Below, in pieces: positions 43,409 through 53,177 of a stretch of DNA of 64,000 bases. This DNA comes from Aureispira sp964445645. Lineage in GTDB: Bacteria; Bacteroidota; Bacteroidia; Chitinophagales; Saprospiraceae. Both the position numbers and the translations under genes were made by a program. The DNA lies in NCBI GenBank assembly GCA_964445645.1, contig CAYULH010000006.1, forward strand, positions 1-64,000, written 5' to 3'. Every line of letters starts with the position of its first letter. The stretch's first letter is position 1. Under the pieces are notes generated by a model. That model saw only the letters and a list, made by a program, of their open reading frames with translations. It ran no database searches and was not told the DNA's origin.

Positions 43409-45281
43409 CATCAAAATACATTACCTACTCTTGTGGGGAATGCTACTGGGTTTCAATGCGAGTTTAATAGCGCAGTCTTCTCCTGACTCATCGCTATTCA
43501 AACCCTTTGGAGCAGGGCTGTACCCCAAAAAGAGTAAAAGAGGCTTGAGTAATATTTCGATAGGAGGAGATTTTAGGTTCATGGGGACTTACATGGTTAT
43601 GCAAGAGCAATATCCCGAATTTGGCGATCTAAAAAACCGCCTTTTTATAGGGGATGATAGCCAACTGCCCATGCTCAATATGAACATTGGCCTACAGCCT
43701 TCTGCCAACACTTCTTTTTCGGTCGATTTGTTTATGTGGACTCCCTTTACTGGTCAATATGACGACTTTTTGCAAAGTGTTTTATTGGGTATTAAATTGT
43801 CGGGCAGCCACGCTACTAGATATGGTATTTTCCAAGTCCGAACAGGGGGGATACATTGGTGCAAGCTCAGTCCTATGACTTTTAGTACCAATACAGGTTA
43901 CAATCGCTTTTCTTTGTTTGAACGCAACCCTTGGGATCCGATTACCAGAACTCCATTTGACCGCTACAAGACCTATTATGAATCGGGTGCGTTGGAGCAA
44001 GACGAACGTTGGGGAAATCAGGCTTTTCATGGAATTATCTTTGATGGCAGCCAGCTTCCTTGGGACTTATCGTTCACGCTCATGTATGGCAAATCGCAGC
44101 TCAACGGTGGCAATGCGCCACTGCCCAACTCACTGATGGGTGGCCGTATCAAGAAAGATATTAAAGGAGATCATTTTGTAACGGTTAATGCTGTTAGAAG
44201 TGTTACATTTTCTGATAGTTTAGCACGCCAAACTCTTGGTTTTAATTTAGTTACCAGTGAGTTTGAATTTAACTGGCAAGATAAAATCAAACTCTATGGC
44301 GAAGTGGGGGCAGGCAATTATTTTAGTCCTACTAGTAATAATGCTATTGGAGAAGCCATTGACTTGCGCTTGCGATTTAGCGAAAAGTTGACCTTTTTTC
44401 CTATTGAGCTTCGATATTTCCGAATTAGCCCTAATGTGATTAATAATAATGGCAATTTCTGGAATACCTCGATTAGAGAATACAATGCCTTACTTGATAA
44501 TCCCGGTGGAGGATCGGGGCAAGCCAATGGGCAAACACCTTTGTTGATACCTTTTGCTAGTTCCTTGGTTAATATTGGACAACTGACCAACAACCGACAA
44601 GGATTTATTCTAAGTACAGACTTAAAATACAAAAAACAAAAACTAACTATAGGCTATAGTATAGCAGGAGAAATAGAAGGCATCTCGGATAGAATCACCT
44701 ATGGTCGCCCGTCTAGTGCCTTGTCTATGTCTAGGTTTTGGCGATGGAACTTCCCGGTTAATGTAGGGCCTTATGACAATATTAGCAAGGTTTATCGAGG
44801 CATTTACGAAACAGCAATCGTTACGGATTCTGTTCCGACTGCGAAGGGTTTTAATACACTAGAGATAGCCTACAAAACTTCCTTTAAGCTCTTTAGAAGA
44901 AACTTTGCTTTGTTCTACTTAGGAAGTTTTCACAGTGTACAAGATCGATTCTCTGTCCTACCTGTTTATTCTAAGCAAGCATACATCCAAAGCTACAATC
45001 AACAAATAGAATTCTATTATGAATTAACGCCTACCCTCATTCTTTCCAATTATTTTGGTTATGACCGAATAATAGGCAATGATAGAACAAACATAGATGT
45101 AGAGACGCTCAATCCTAGAGATCAAATGGGCTACAGTTATGCCTTGGGATTGGACTTCCAGTTGTCCAAAAATGTAGGGCTTTACTTGCGCCAACGTTGG
45201 ATGTTTTATAAAGATTATAGCTTTGAAGATGATACTTTCCAAGGCTCAGAAACAAGTCTTGAACTCAAAATAATTTTCTAA
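43398..45281 (+). CDS. Porin-like outer-membrane protein 1
   Basis: I start at the ATG at 43398 (627 residues), which gives a signal peptide (MKTSIKIHYLLLWGMLLGFN..IAQ); the longer frame merely reads the upstream gene out of phase. The body alternates short amphipathic strands (ISIGGDFRFMGTYMVMQEQ; MNIGLQPSANTSFSVDLFMW; GLYLRQRWMFYKDYSF) and ends in SLELKIIF with a terminal Phe, so a large beta-barrel is likely. No TonB box or plug domain is seen, so this is not a SusC-type transporter. Tight spacing (overlap upstream, 3 bp downstream) places it in one operon with glycan-binding proteins. Confidence 0.65.
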   Translation: MKTSIKIHYLLLWGMLLGFNASLIAQSSPDSSLFKPFGAGLYPKKSKRGLSNISIGGDFRFMGTYMVMQEQYPEFGDLKNRLFIGDDSQLPMLNMNIGLQPSANTSFSVDLFMWTPFTGQYDDFLQSVLLGIKLSGSHATRYGIFQVRTGGIHWCKLSPMTFSTNTGYNRFSLFERNPWDPITRTPFDRYKTYYESGALEQDERWGNQAFHGIIFDGSQLPWDLSFTLMYGKSQLNGGNAPLPNSLMGGRIKKDIKGDHFVTVNAVRSVTFSDSLARQTLGFNLVTSEFEFNWQDKIKLYGEVGAGNYFSPTSNNAIGEAIDLRLRFSEKLTFFPIELRYFRISPNVINNNGNFWNTSIREYNALLDNPGGGSGQANGQTPLLIPFASSLVNIGQLTNNRQGFILSTDLKYKKQKLTIGYSIAGEIEGISDRITYGRPSSALSMSRFWRWNFPVNVGPYDNISKVYRGIYETAIVTDSVPTAKGFNTLEIAYKTSFKLFRRNFALFYLGSFHSVQDRFSVLPVYSKQAYIQSYNQQIEFYYELTPTLILSNYFGYDRIIGNDRTNIDVETLNPRDQMGYSYALGLDFQLSKNVGLYLRQRWMFYKDYSFEDDTFQGSETSLELKIIF

Positions 45282-45284
45282 AAA

Positions 45285-46988
45285 ATGCGAACTATACTAT
45301 TCATTTCATTAATTGTTGCTTGTTCAACACAGCTTCTGGCCCAAAAAATAGGGAAAAAGGTTCAATTTGTAGGATCTGCCAGAACACTCCTATCCTACTC
45401 TGATTTTAGATCAGAGGGCGTTGATACGGTTACGGCCCCTGCTTCTTTTGGTGGTTATGGGCTAATTGACTTGGGTGTCAAAATCAATCCCAATTCTCAA
45501 ACAGAAATTCTGGGAATGTTTCGTATCAATACACAATTGGGAGGATTCTGGGGAGCCAATGTTTCTTTTGATGTACGTCAATTGCATGTCAAAGGGGTAG
45601 CCGCCAATACGGTGCGTTACCAAATTGGAACCATTGATTTCAAATTGACCCCCTACACCTTCTTCAATCACAACCCCGATATTTTATTGCCCTCTACGGG
45701 TACTATGAGAATCAAGGAAGAAGTTTTTAATTACGAATCTTTCTTTACGGATAATAATACGTGGAGACAACAAGGAGCTGCTATTGATTTTGCGCTTCAG
45801 TTTCCTAAAATAATCCAAGAAATACAGTTCAATGGTTTTATATGTCGCTTAGAGCCAAGTAATTTCCAAAATGTATTTGACCGCTTGTTTGGTGGTGGAA
45901 ATGTTGTGGTACAACAGAGCAAATACTTCACCTTAGGTGTCAATCATGCCAGTATTTTTGATGTGCGTGGTACAGCGCTTTCGGATGATGTTTATAGCAA
46001 CAATGTAAGCTCCTTGACCTATGATTTTACCTATGATATGGACAACTTCACCTTGGGGCTAGATGGCGAATCGGGTATTTCTTCTACCATTTATTCGCCC
46101 AATGATGAAGCGTCTCAATTGTCCGATTACTTTGTTCATGTAAGAGCCTATTTCAACATCAAGAAACTGAATTTGAATTTTGATTTGGGCTATATGGACA
46201 ATGGGCCTGATTTCAGAGCCTTTGGCGCACAGTCCAAACGGGTGAATTTCAATAGACAAAACACCTTTTATCCCCGTTATACCAATGACCAAACCCTACG
46301 TCCGCTATCTTATTTTGATTTGTACAATGACCCCACCTTGTACGATAGAAATATTACCGTGGGTGTTATGGCTTATGATCCTGCTGTCAGCAATGTATTG
46401 CCTTATGGTATTACTACCTTCAACAGACGTGGCGGCTATCTAGGCGTAAGCTATAGTGATTCTCTACAAGTTATTGCAGCCGATTTAAAATACCACCTCT
46501 TGCAAGAAGTGAGAGGGCAAGGCACCGAAACACTAAAGAACTTCCACTTTCTTCAGGGTAATCTTAGATTTAGCCTTTCCAATTTGCTTAAATGGAAAAA
46601 CAATGTTGCACTACAGTTAGGAGTGGCTTACCAAAACACAACTCGCCCTTCTGATGTTAGTTTTGAAGCCATTAACCTCAATTCTGTGCTGCTCAATACA
46701 GGTATCGAGGTAGAATTTGTTGACCGCCTGACACTGATGATTAACTATTTTATGATGCAGAGTCAAGGCAATGAATTGCTTCCTCAACGAGGTGTGACAG
46801 AGGAAATCATCAACTTCCAACCCTACTCCATCAATGGCGTAGAATGGAATTTGGCAAGTGGTTTGAGGTTTAATTTTTCTAAGAATGTTTATTTGGCGGC
46901 TATGTATGAGTTTAATAATAACCGCTTTATGGACTATACACCCTACCAGTACCATCAAGTTTCTGTTTATTACATCATGAATTTCTAA
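45285..46988 (+). CDS. Porin-like outer-membrane protein 2
   Basis: The 567-residue protein has a signal peptide (MRTILFISLIVACSTQLLA, then QK). Strand-rich sequence resembles the preceding protein in style (VGSARTLLSYSDFRSEGVDT; LNFDLGYMDNGPDFRAFGAQ; LAAMYEFNNNRFMDY), and it ends in VSVYYIMNF with a terminal Phe. It is probably a second beta-barrel, possibly forming a pair with the first. There is no plug or TonB box. It is followed after 4 bp by a lipoprotein gene. Confidence 0.65.
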   Translation: MRTILFISLIVACSTQLLAQKIGKKVQFVGSARTLLSYSDFRSEGVDTVTAPASFGGYGLIDLGVKINPNSQTEILGMFRINTQLGGFWGANVSFDVRQLHVKGVAANTVRYQIGTIDFKLTPYTFFNHNPDILLPSTGTMRIKEEVFNYESFFTDNNTWRQQGAAIDFALQFPKIIQEIQFNGFICRLEPSNFQNVFDRLFGGGNVVVQQSKYFTLGVNHASIFDVRGTALSDDVYSNNVSSLTYDFTYDMDNFTLGLDGESGISSTIYSPNDEASQLSDYFVHVRAYFNIKKLNLNFDLGYMDNGPDFRAFGAQSKRVNFNRQNTFYPRYTNDQTLRPLSYFDLYNDPTLYDRNITVGVMAYDPAVSNVLPYGITTFNRRGGYLGVSYSDSLQVIAADLKYHLLQEVRGQGTETLKNFHFLQGNLRFSLSNLLKWKNNVALQLGVAYQNTTRPSDVSFEAINLNSVLLNTGIEVEFVDRLTLMINYFMMQSQGNELLPQRGVTEEIINFQPYSINGVEWNLASGLRFNFSKNVYLAAMYEFNNNRFMDYTPYQYHQVSVYYIMNF

Positions 46989-46992
46989 AGTT

Positions 46993-47979
46993 ATGAAAAA
47001 GTATATCGCATTTATCCTTATCCTTGCTACTGCACTTTCTTGCAGAAAAGACGTACCCATAGACGGGCCTAAGCTCAATGACTTGTTTGGAGAATTCAAC
47101 ATTCTATCCGAATGGCAATTCAACACTCAAAATATTGATTTTGCAGCAGGCGAAACATTCCATATTGATTTGGCTTTATCCAAAACTAGTAACTGGCAAT
47201 TGCGTATCACGGGCCTAACCAGTGGTGCCGAAAAATTGGTTACAGGACTAAATCAAGACCTCAATGCAGAGGCGTATTCTTGGGATGGGAGCACCACTAC
47301 ACTGCCTATGTTCAAGGCAGAAGATTGCCGTGTAGAACTCACCTTTCCGGGTGAAAGCGATACGATGCTAGTTGGTACGGTTACCATCACGAGCCCCAAA
47401 GTCAACCAAGGGGTAGTTGTAGCCGACTTCGAAAATGGCTTTAACTCTGGTTGGTCAAGTTTCTTCCAGTCTGGTGCCAATATGGATTTCCAAGTTAAAA
47501 ATAATCCTGCTGAATCTGCTCAAGGTGGGGCTTATTACAATATGCAAGGAGAAGTGAATTGGGATTGGTTGATTGGATTGGTCAACTTTGAAGCATCTGC
47601 TCAGGGTATGACGACTTATCCATTAGCGAACAATCCTGACAAAGTTTTCTTCAATGCTATGATTTATGGCGAACCGGGGCTTGTCAACAGCTTGGTGTTG
47701 TTCCAATTTGATGAAGATGAAAATGGCGACGGTACTTTTGATGCTAACAATGAAGATCGCTTTGCTTATGAAATTCCTGTAACTTGGGCGGGCTGGAAGC
47801 TCGTTTCGATGAGTTATACCGATATTGCAGCTTTGAGTACTGGTTCCGGTAATGACTCCCCAAACCCAGACAAATTAGTTAGCGTCAACATGCTTCACCT
47901 AGCCAACCCAAATTCAGGTATTGCCAAATCTAAATTAGACTATATAATATTTACAGAAAATGCAGCACTCAATCCTTAA
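46993..47979 (+). CDS. Lipoprotein, probable surface glycan-binding protein
   Basis: The 328-residue protein has a lipoprotein signal (MKKYIAFILILATALSCRKD, lipobox ALSC, Cys17). An N-terminal Ig-like domain (about 35-135) is followed by a beta-sandwich domain (about 140-328) with VVADFENGFNSGWSSFFQSG and a KLDYIIFTE ending, like carbohydrate-binding modules. Position in the operon and lipid anchor fit a SusE/F-like role in holding glycan at the cell surface, although it is not homologous to SusD by eye. It overlaps the next gene by 20 bp. Confidence 0.65.
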   Translation: MKKYIAFILILATALSCRKDVPIDGPKLNDLFGEFNILSEWQFNTQNIDFAAGETFHIDLALSKTSNWQLRITGLTSGAEKLVTGLNQDLNAEAYSWDGSTTTLPMFKAEDCRVELTFPGESDTMLVGTVTITSPKVNQGVVVADFENGFNSGWSSFFQSGANMDFQVKNNPAESAQGGAYYNMQGEVNWDWLIGLVNFEASAQGMTTYPLANNPDKVFFNAMIYGEPGLVNSLVLFQFDEDENGDGTFDANNEDRFAYEIPVTWAGWKLVSMSYTDIAALSTGSGNDSPNPDKLVSVNMLHLANPNSGIAKSKLDYIIFTENAALNP

Positions 47980-49249
47980 TATTTCCGTTCTTATAATTTT
48001 ATTCCAAACTTGTGCTTTTGCACAACGTGAACCAGCCAGAGAGGTTACGATGGAGCCGGTAATTGTTGAAACAGATCCAGCACCGAAGCGCGCTTTAGGC
48101 TTCAAACAACTCTCTTTGTATGATGAATCTGAACCAGAATTGTACAATATTCGTGGTTTTAATCAATTAGACATCTTCAAAGGTGAAATGACCACAGAGT
48201 TCTGGTCTTCTCCTAGAAACAAAACTTGTATTTCTGGCAAAATCGAAGGTGGTGATGCCCCTTACTTAAAAGTGAACTGGAACCAATCTAGTGAAGCTTG
48301 TGATTGGGTAGGGTTTGGCTTTGGTTGGAGCAGTTGGGTTGGCAAGGATTTACTCTATGTTGTAGATACTTTGGCACTCGAATTGACGGTTCGTGCAGTA
48401 GGCGAACCCATGTCTAACTTGCCTTGGGCATTGGGCATTGAAGATTACGCTGGTGGTCAGGCGTGGTTGGGTTACAACAAGAAGTTCTTAGTTGGAGAAA
48501 CTATATCCAACGAATGGACTAAAGTGCAAATGCCATTGACCGCTTTTCCTTTTGAGGCCAATGATGTAGATTTGAGAAGTGTCAAGCAATTGCTCATTCA
48601 GGTTTTTGGCAAAGGAAGTATTGAAATTCAGTCTATTCAACTAGTGCCGTATGCACGCAAACCCAAAAAACAAGCTGTTGCAGCTCCTGCTTCCACTTCA
48701 ACAGTTGCTATTGATGGCAACTTAGAGGATTGGGCCAACGACGAATTCCATCCAATCAATGAGGACAATAAATTTGCGGTGCGCTATACCAGTGATGCTT
48801 TGTTTTTTGCTTTTGACATCAAGGATGCCACGCCTATGCAAAATGAGCATCAAGGCGACCAACTCTGGAAAGGGGATGCCATTGAAATTGCTTTGGCTAC
48901 TAATCCTATGGCTGACCCCAAACGTGGATTTTTGTGGTTGAGTGATAAGCATTTTGCCCTCAACTGTGGTACAGACAATGCCTATTTGTGGGATTGGACA
49001 GAGAAACAGAAAAACAGCAGTGCGACTTACAAATTCCAAAAGAATGCCACAGGCTATACGGTAGAAGTTGAAATTCCGCTAACAGATATAACCAAGTATC
49101 AATTGGACCAAGGTGATACCATAGACCTTGAAATTGCTGTGAATTTTAATGAAGGCGATAAGAGAAAAGAACAGTTGAGATGGAACAGTACCCTTGAAGA
49201 GGGCTTCCACCTCTCGCCCAAAAAATGGGGAGAATTGCTCTTGAAGTAA
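47960..49249 (+). CDS. Exported two-domain carbohydrate-binding protein with CBM9-like domain
   Basis: The 429-residue protein has a signal peptide (MQHSILNISVLIILFQTCAF, then AQ). The N-terminal domain (about 40-235) is a beta-sandwich with CDWVGFGFGWSSWVGKDL and Trp-rich strands, like CBM or galactose-binding folds. After a Pro/Ala/Ser linker, the second domain (about 245-429) begins IDGNLEDWANDEFHPINEDN and contains GDAIEIALATNP and YTVEVEIPLTDI, the pattern of CBM9/DOMON-type sugar-binding domains. No catalytic site is seen. It is the last gene of the operon and is followed by a strong terminator. Confidence 0.7.
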   Translation: MQHSILNISVLIILFQTCAFAQREPAREVTMEPVIVETDPAPKRALGFKQLSLYDESEPELYNIRGFNQLDIFKGEMTTEFWSSPRNKTCISGKIEGGDAPYLKVNWNQSSEACDWVGFGFGWSSWVGKDLLYVVDTLALELTVRAVGEPMSNLPWALGIEDYAGGQAWLGYNKKFLVGETISNEWTKVQMPLTAFPFEANDVDLRSVKQLLIQVFGKGSIEIQSIQLVPYARKPKKQAVAAPASTSTVAIDGNLEDWANDEFHPINEDNKFAVRYTSDALFFAFDIKDATPMQNEHQGDQLWKGDAIEIALATNPMADPKRGFLWLSDKHFALNCGTDNAYLWDWTEKQKNSSATYKFQKNATGYTVEVEIPLTDITKYQLDQGDTIDLEIAVNFNEGDKRKEQLRWNSTLEEGFHLSPKKWGELLLK

Positions 49250-49276
49250 TTCTTTGTTGGAATCTAGTTATATACA

Positions 49277-49321
49277 GAGGTGGTAAGCATTGAAAGTGCT
49301 TGCCGCCTTTTGTTTTTTTTG
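49277..49321 (+). terminator. Rho-independent terminator of the five-gene operon
   Basis: GGTGGTAAGCA (49279-49289) pairs with TGCTTGCCGCC (49297-49307), 11 bp with two G-U pairs and a TTGAAAG loop, followed by a run of Ts. It lies about 30 bp after the CBM9-like gene. Confidence 0.85.
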
Positions 49322-49419
49322 GGGGGGGAACATTTTCAAGCATTGTTCTTATTGAGAATATAGATTCTAAATCCTATTTTTACCTTTTTCTTTAATAACA
49401 ACCAGCTCTTACCTAGTCT

Positions 49420-50133
49420 ATGCACCCAATCATCCTATTCCTCTTCCTACTGCTCTTGGCAAGCACTCCTCTCTACAGCCAGCCCAAAAACCAACAAATC
49501 CCCGAAGAAAAGATTTACGAAGCCATTTTGGACACGCTTCAGCAATTGCACGAGTTTGGTTTTTATCATGCAACATTGGTGCATCGTGATACCAGAAGCT
49601 ATGCCGAAGGTGCTACAGATACCTTTGTGGTCTTTGACCCAAACACCTTTGAGGAAATCAAAAAGCTAGGCATTGATCTAAAAATACAAGAGGACAGCAT
49701 CAATTTGGCCGAAGCCAAATTATACCAACAAAGAATAAAACATCCTGATGGCTTGTTTTTGATAGAGAAAATCAAAGCAGATGCTCTGCACCGATACACT
49801 TACCTACCCGATTATATCGGCCTAAAGAATTATCCCGACCTCCAATCGATGGGAACACTTGATGATGCTATTCTTAATCAGAACAGCATAGGGAAATACC
49901 AAGTACGTCGCCACACTGCCAGCAATAGAAGCCGCTACAAATACGCCATCAAGGCTTTTATAAGCTTTTCGGGCGTTCAGTGGAATGACAAACGAAGCCA
50001 TTGTATCGTGGAATGTGGTTATCACTACCGCTACAAAAACAAGGGAAGCTCTGGAGCTGGTTTTCATGTCATGATTAAAGTCAAGCGCAACAAAATTCAG
50101 ATAGAAAAATTCATTGGTTTGTGGCAAGAGTAG
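49420..50133 (+). CDS. Exported hypothetical protein
   Basis: The 237-residue protein has a signal peptide (MHPIILFLFLLLLASTPLYS, then QP). The mature part has a charged helical segment (EIKKLGIDLKIQEDSINLAE) and a basic C-terminal end (YHYRYKNKGSSGAGFHVMIK, then VKRNKIQIEKFIGLW). The overall layout resembles small exported Bacteroidota proteins of unknown role. It has its own leader after the operon terminator and converges with the GH16 gene. Confidence 0.55.
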   Translation: MHPIILFLFLLLLASTPLYSQPKNQQIPEEKIYEAILDTLQQLHEFGFYHATLVHRDTRSYAEGATDTFVVFDPNTFEEIKKLGIDLKIQEDSINLAEAKLYQQRIKHPDGLFLIEKIKADALHRYTYLPDYIGLKNYPDLQSMGTLDDAILNQNSIGKYQVRRHTASNRSRYKYAIKAFISFSGVQWNDKRSHCIVECGYHYRYKNKGSSGAGFHVMIKVKRNKIQIEKFIGLWQE

Positions 50134-50242
50134 ATGCCTTGGGCTTGTTTCTTTTGATTCCTTCATTCTGTGACCCAACAGCAGCCCTTAAAGTAATATT
50201 GCGTACTTCGATATAGATATAAAACAACAACCAGAACAAAAA

Positions 50243-50280
50243 ATAAGAGTAGCGATGAACCTGTGTTCACCGCTACTCCT
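50243..50280 (-). terminator. Terminator of the GH16 gene
   Basis: On the minus strand GAGTAGCGGTGAAC (50278-50265) pairs with GTTCATCGCTACTC (50260-50247), 14 bp with one G-U pair and a 4-nt loop, followed by TTATTTTTTG. It lies about 45 bp after the stop codon. Confidence 0.8.
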
Positions 50281-50323
50281 ATTGATATATTAATAATTCT
50301 ATTGCTTTTGTCAAAAAAGCGTA

Positions 50324-51937
50324 TTATAGTTTCACAAAGGATTTGACAGCTTTGCCGTTTTCGGAGAAAAATTCTACAAAATAAGTTCCTGTCTTGAGAG
50401 CAGAGACATCAATAGTAGTAGGATTATTGCCTGTTAAAACCACTTTGCCCGAAATATCTATGATTCTATAGTTATCTATTGATTCTTTAGCAACAACAGT
50501 TAAAATATCTTGTGTAGGGTTGGGATAAATGGATATAGCTCTGTTAATTTCTCTTACGGTACTCACATTGGTATTAACAATAGATTCTCCAATAACGACA
50601 CTACCCAAAGCAGCTTCATCAACAGGATTGGCATTGACACCACGAATAAAAAATCCATATTGAAGTACTAAGCCAGAAGTGAGATCGGCCGAATCGGCCG
50701 TAATAGAGAAATTGCCACTAGGAGGCAGATCCATAACCTTAGTTCCCCCCAAAGCATCAGCATAACCATTGGCAGGGTCTAGTGCCTTGATAAACACCTT
50801 TGCTTGATACTTGCTACTGTCTAAGGTATACGAAACTACGCTTCCTGTAAAAGTAAAATCTGCTCCCAAATAAGTTGCCCCCGGTTCTACATACGTAGAA
50901 GCCTCCATCACTTTATTGCCTTCACCTGTTGTTTGATTGACCCAATAAGCATCACTAGAATTATCTCTGTAGGTGTTAAAATTGGGCTGCAAGGTCAATG
51001 TTCCAGCAGTGCCTATATTGGTATTAAGCGTAGATTTGGCATCTCCCAACGCCCAATTAGAACCAAAAACATACCCACCTCCGTTGGCAGGCGTTTCAAA
51101 AACATTCATATAGGTTGTCCAATTATTGTTAGCATCAAAATCCACTACATTGGCACCAGTGCTAGGCTTTTGGTAAACTCTGACATAATCTACCAACATG
51201 GTATTAACGGCTGGAGTAGAGGCATTGGGCGCACCGGGCCAGTTTCCTCCCATGGCCATGTTCAACAACAAAAAGAAAGGATTATGAAATTCTTCTGTAG
51301 AATTTAGCCCATTGGTAATCGTTACTTGGTGGTATAAAGTGCCATTGATGAACCACTTAATCGCATCTTCATCCCATTCGACAGTATAAATCTGAAACTG
51401 ACCAGCATTAACAGCGGTGCTTTGACCAAGGCTGTTGTAATTATTAAAAAGATTGTAGTGGATGGTTCCGTATATATTCGGCCCTGTATTGATATGTTCC
51501 ATAATATCAATTTCGCCACATTGCGGCCAACTCACGGTAGAAATATTAGAACCGAGCATCCAGAAGGCAGGCCAAAGCCCCTGCCCTATAGGCACTTTGA
51601 TTCGGGCTTCTATCTTTCCGTACTGAAAGCTGTAGAGGCCTTCTGTCTTGATGCGTGCAGAGGTATAAGCAGAACCTTGAAACTGTTGTCGCCGTCCTAT
51701 AATGTGCAGATACCCCGTATCTACCTTTATATTATCAGTATTAGAGGTGTAATACTGCAATTCATTATTTCCCCAACCACACAAGTTGGGGCATCCCGTA
51801 CCAATTTCGTGTACCCATTTTGTAGCATCCAGTGTAGTTCCGTTGAACTCATCAGACCATACTAAATTGTATTGAGCTTGAACAGTGCAAGCATACGATA
51901 ATAGCAAAAGGAAAAAAATATTCTTTACGTTAAGCAT
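50324..51937 (-). CDS. GH16 beta-glucanase (laminarinase type) with extra module and type IX sorting domain
   Basis: The 537-residue protein has a signal peptide (ending TVQAQ, about residue 22). The GH16 domain (25-258) contains WSDEFNGTTLD, WGNNELQYYTS and the catalytic motif GEIDIMEH with Glu142 (nucleophile), Asp144 and Glu147 (acid/base). This form, with Met inside ExDxME, is typical of bacterial endo-beta-1,3-glucanases. A second module (about 264-440) is closely matched by the neighbouring protein at 52253. The end is a type IX sorting domain (ISIYPNPTQDILTV through TGTYFVEFFSENGK), so it should be displayed on the surface. Role: breaks laminarin-like glucans into oligosaccharides for the GH3 enzyme. 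Confidence 0.93.
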   Translation of the reverse strand: MLNVKNIFFLLLLSYACTVQAQYNLVWSDEFNGTTLDATKWVHEIGTGCPNLCGWGNNELQYYTSNTDNIKVDTGYLHIIGRRQQFQGSAYTSARIKTEGLYSFQYGKIEARIKVPIGQGLWPAFWMLGSNISTVSWPQCGEIDIMEHINTGPNIYGTIHYNLFNNYNSLGQSTAVNAGQFQIYTVEWDEDAIKWFINGTLYHQVTITNGLNSTEEFHNPFFLLLNMAMGGNWPGAPNASTPAVNTMLVDYVRVYQKPSTGANVVDFDANNNWTTYMNVFETPANGGGYVFGSNWALGDAKSTLNTNIGTAGTLTLQPNFNTYRDNSSDAYWVNQTTGEGNKVMEASTYVEPGATYLGADFTFTGSVVSYTLDSSKYQAKVFIKALDPANGYADALGGTKVMDLPPSGNFSITADSADLTSGLVLQYGFFIRGVNANPVDEAALGSVVIGESIVNTNVSTVREINRAISIYPNPTQDILTVVAKESIDNYRIIDISGKVVLTGNNPTTIDVSALKTGTYFVEFFSENGKAVKSFVKL

Positions 51938-52252
51938 AAGTAGAATAACTTTAAATAAGTTTGGTGTGTAGGTAAGCTATTTTCTTGGTTATTTACAAAA
52001 AAAAAATAGCAGCTCTATGAATGTAACATCTTACTATTTGTTCTGAGCTTGAGGACAAAGTTTTTATGTATGAATTGGTGATTCAAAACTATAAAGAGTA
52101 GTTCTTTTGCTATAAAGAACTATGGTTGTCCTGTCCTGTACTAGAACGAGAATAGTGATGCCTACAATCAAAAAGCTACTATTATAAACAAGAAACTTGT
52201 TATGAAGTTGTCCTATAAACTTAGAACAGCTTCATAACAATATCTCCATGCC
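51938..52252. other. Intergenic region with inverted repeats
   Basis: No gene is seen. GCTATTTT and AAAATAGC (about 51977-52015) face each other near the GH16 start and may be operator half-sites. TAGTTCTTT-TGCTAT-AAAGAACTA (52099-52122) is a perfect 9-bp hairpin. The terminator of the next gene at 52197-52240 is listed separately. Confidence 0.4.
52197..52240 (-). terminator. Hairpin downstream of the CBM-like protein gene
   Basis: Arms 52197-52211 and 52226-52240 are 15 bp with one mismatch or G-U pair (TTGTTATGAAGCTGT on the minus strand). The following T-content is modest, so termination is likely but not certain. Confidence 0.6.
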
Positions 52253-53134
52253 TTATTTCTTGATGAAAGTGTCAATTTCTTTTCCACTTTCTAAGGTAAA
52301 CTCTACATAGTAAGTACCTGCATTCAAAGCTGATACATCAATAGTGTTGGTATTGTTTCCAACCATTACTGTTTTACCTAAAACATCGATGATTCTAAAA
52401 GCTTCGATGTTTTTGTCTGTATCAACAGTCAATACATCTCTTGTAGGATTAGGATAGATATTTACAACAGAAGGAACATCCTGAATTCTATTGATAGAGT
52501 TGTTGGGATCCATTGCAGTAACTACTACGCTTCCTAGAGCTGCCTCATCTGCTGGATTAGCATTTACACCACGAATGATGAAACCATACTGTACAATCAA
52601 TCCAGGTGTTAAATCAGCCGCATCAACCATTACAGAAAAGTTTCCGCTCATAGGCAAATCCATAATCTTAGTACCACCCAAAGCATCTGCAAATCCACTG
52701 TTAGGATCCAATGCCTTAACAAATACTTGTGCGGTATACTTACTAGTATCTAAGGTAAAAGACATTACACTACCAGTAAAGGTAAAATCTGCTCCTAGTA
52801 CACTGGCACCTGGCTCTACAAAAGTAGCTGCTTCCATATCTTTATTTCCTTCACCTGTCATCGTATCAATCCAGTAAGGATCACCAGGGTTATCGGCATA
52901 AGTATTAAAGTTAGGTTGTAGTGTCAAGGTATTGGCCGCACTATCTAGTGTAGATTTGGCATCGGCCAAAGCCCAAGAAGAACCAAAGGCATAAGCACCA
53001 CCGTTGGCAGGCGTTTCAAATACATTCATGTAAGCAATCCAGCTAACATTTGCATCAAAATCTGTTACTGTTTGTGCTTTTGTTGTAAATGTAACAAAGA
53101 GCAAAGCAATAAAAAGAGTTAAAGAAGTCTTCAT
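52253..53134 (-). CDS. Stand-alone copy of the GH16 accessory module with type IX sorting domain
   Basis: The 293-residue protein has a signal peptide (MKTSLTLFIALLFVTFTTKA, then QT). Residues 23-205 match the second module of the GH16 enzyme almost throughout (VTDFDANVSWIAYMNVFETP against VVDFDANNNWTTYMNVFETP; ALGGTKIMDLPMSGNFSV against ALGGTKVMDLPPSGNFSI). It ends in its own sorting domain (VVNIYPNPTRDVLTVDTDKN). There is no catalytic domain, so it probably binds a glucan at the surface as a decoy or capture protein. It is transcribed from a separate start upstream of GH16, with two palindromes 44 bp before it. Confidence 0.8.
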   Translation of the reverse strand: MKTSLTLFIALLFVTFTTKAQTVTDFDANVSWIAYMNVFETPANGGAYAFGSSWALADAKSTLDSAANTLTLQPNFNTYADNPGDPYWIDTMTGEGNKDMEAATFVEPGASVLGADFTFTGSVMSFTLDTSKYTAQVFVKALDPNSGFADALGGTKIMDLPMSGNFSVMVDAADLTPGLIVQYGFIIRGVNANPADEAALGSVVVTAMDPNNSINRIQDVPSVVNIYPNPTRDVLTVDTDKNIEAFRIIDVLGKTVMVGNNTNTIDVSALNAGTYYVEFTLESGKEIDTFIKK

Positions 53135-53177
53135 AAATTTTATAAATTAATGTTTGAGTAAAAATAATGATGTTTTG

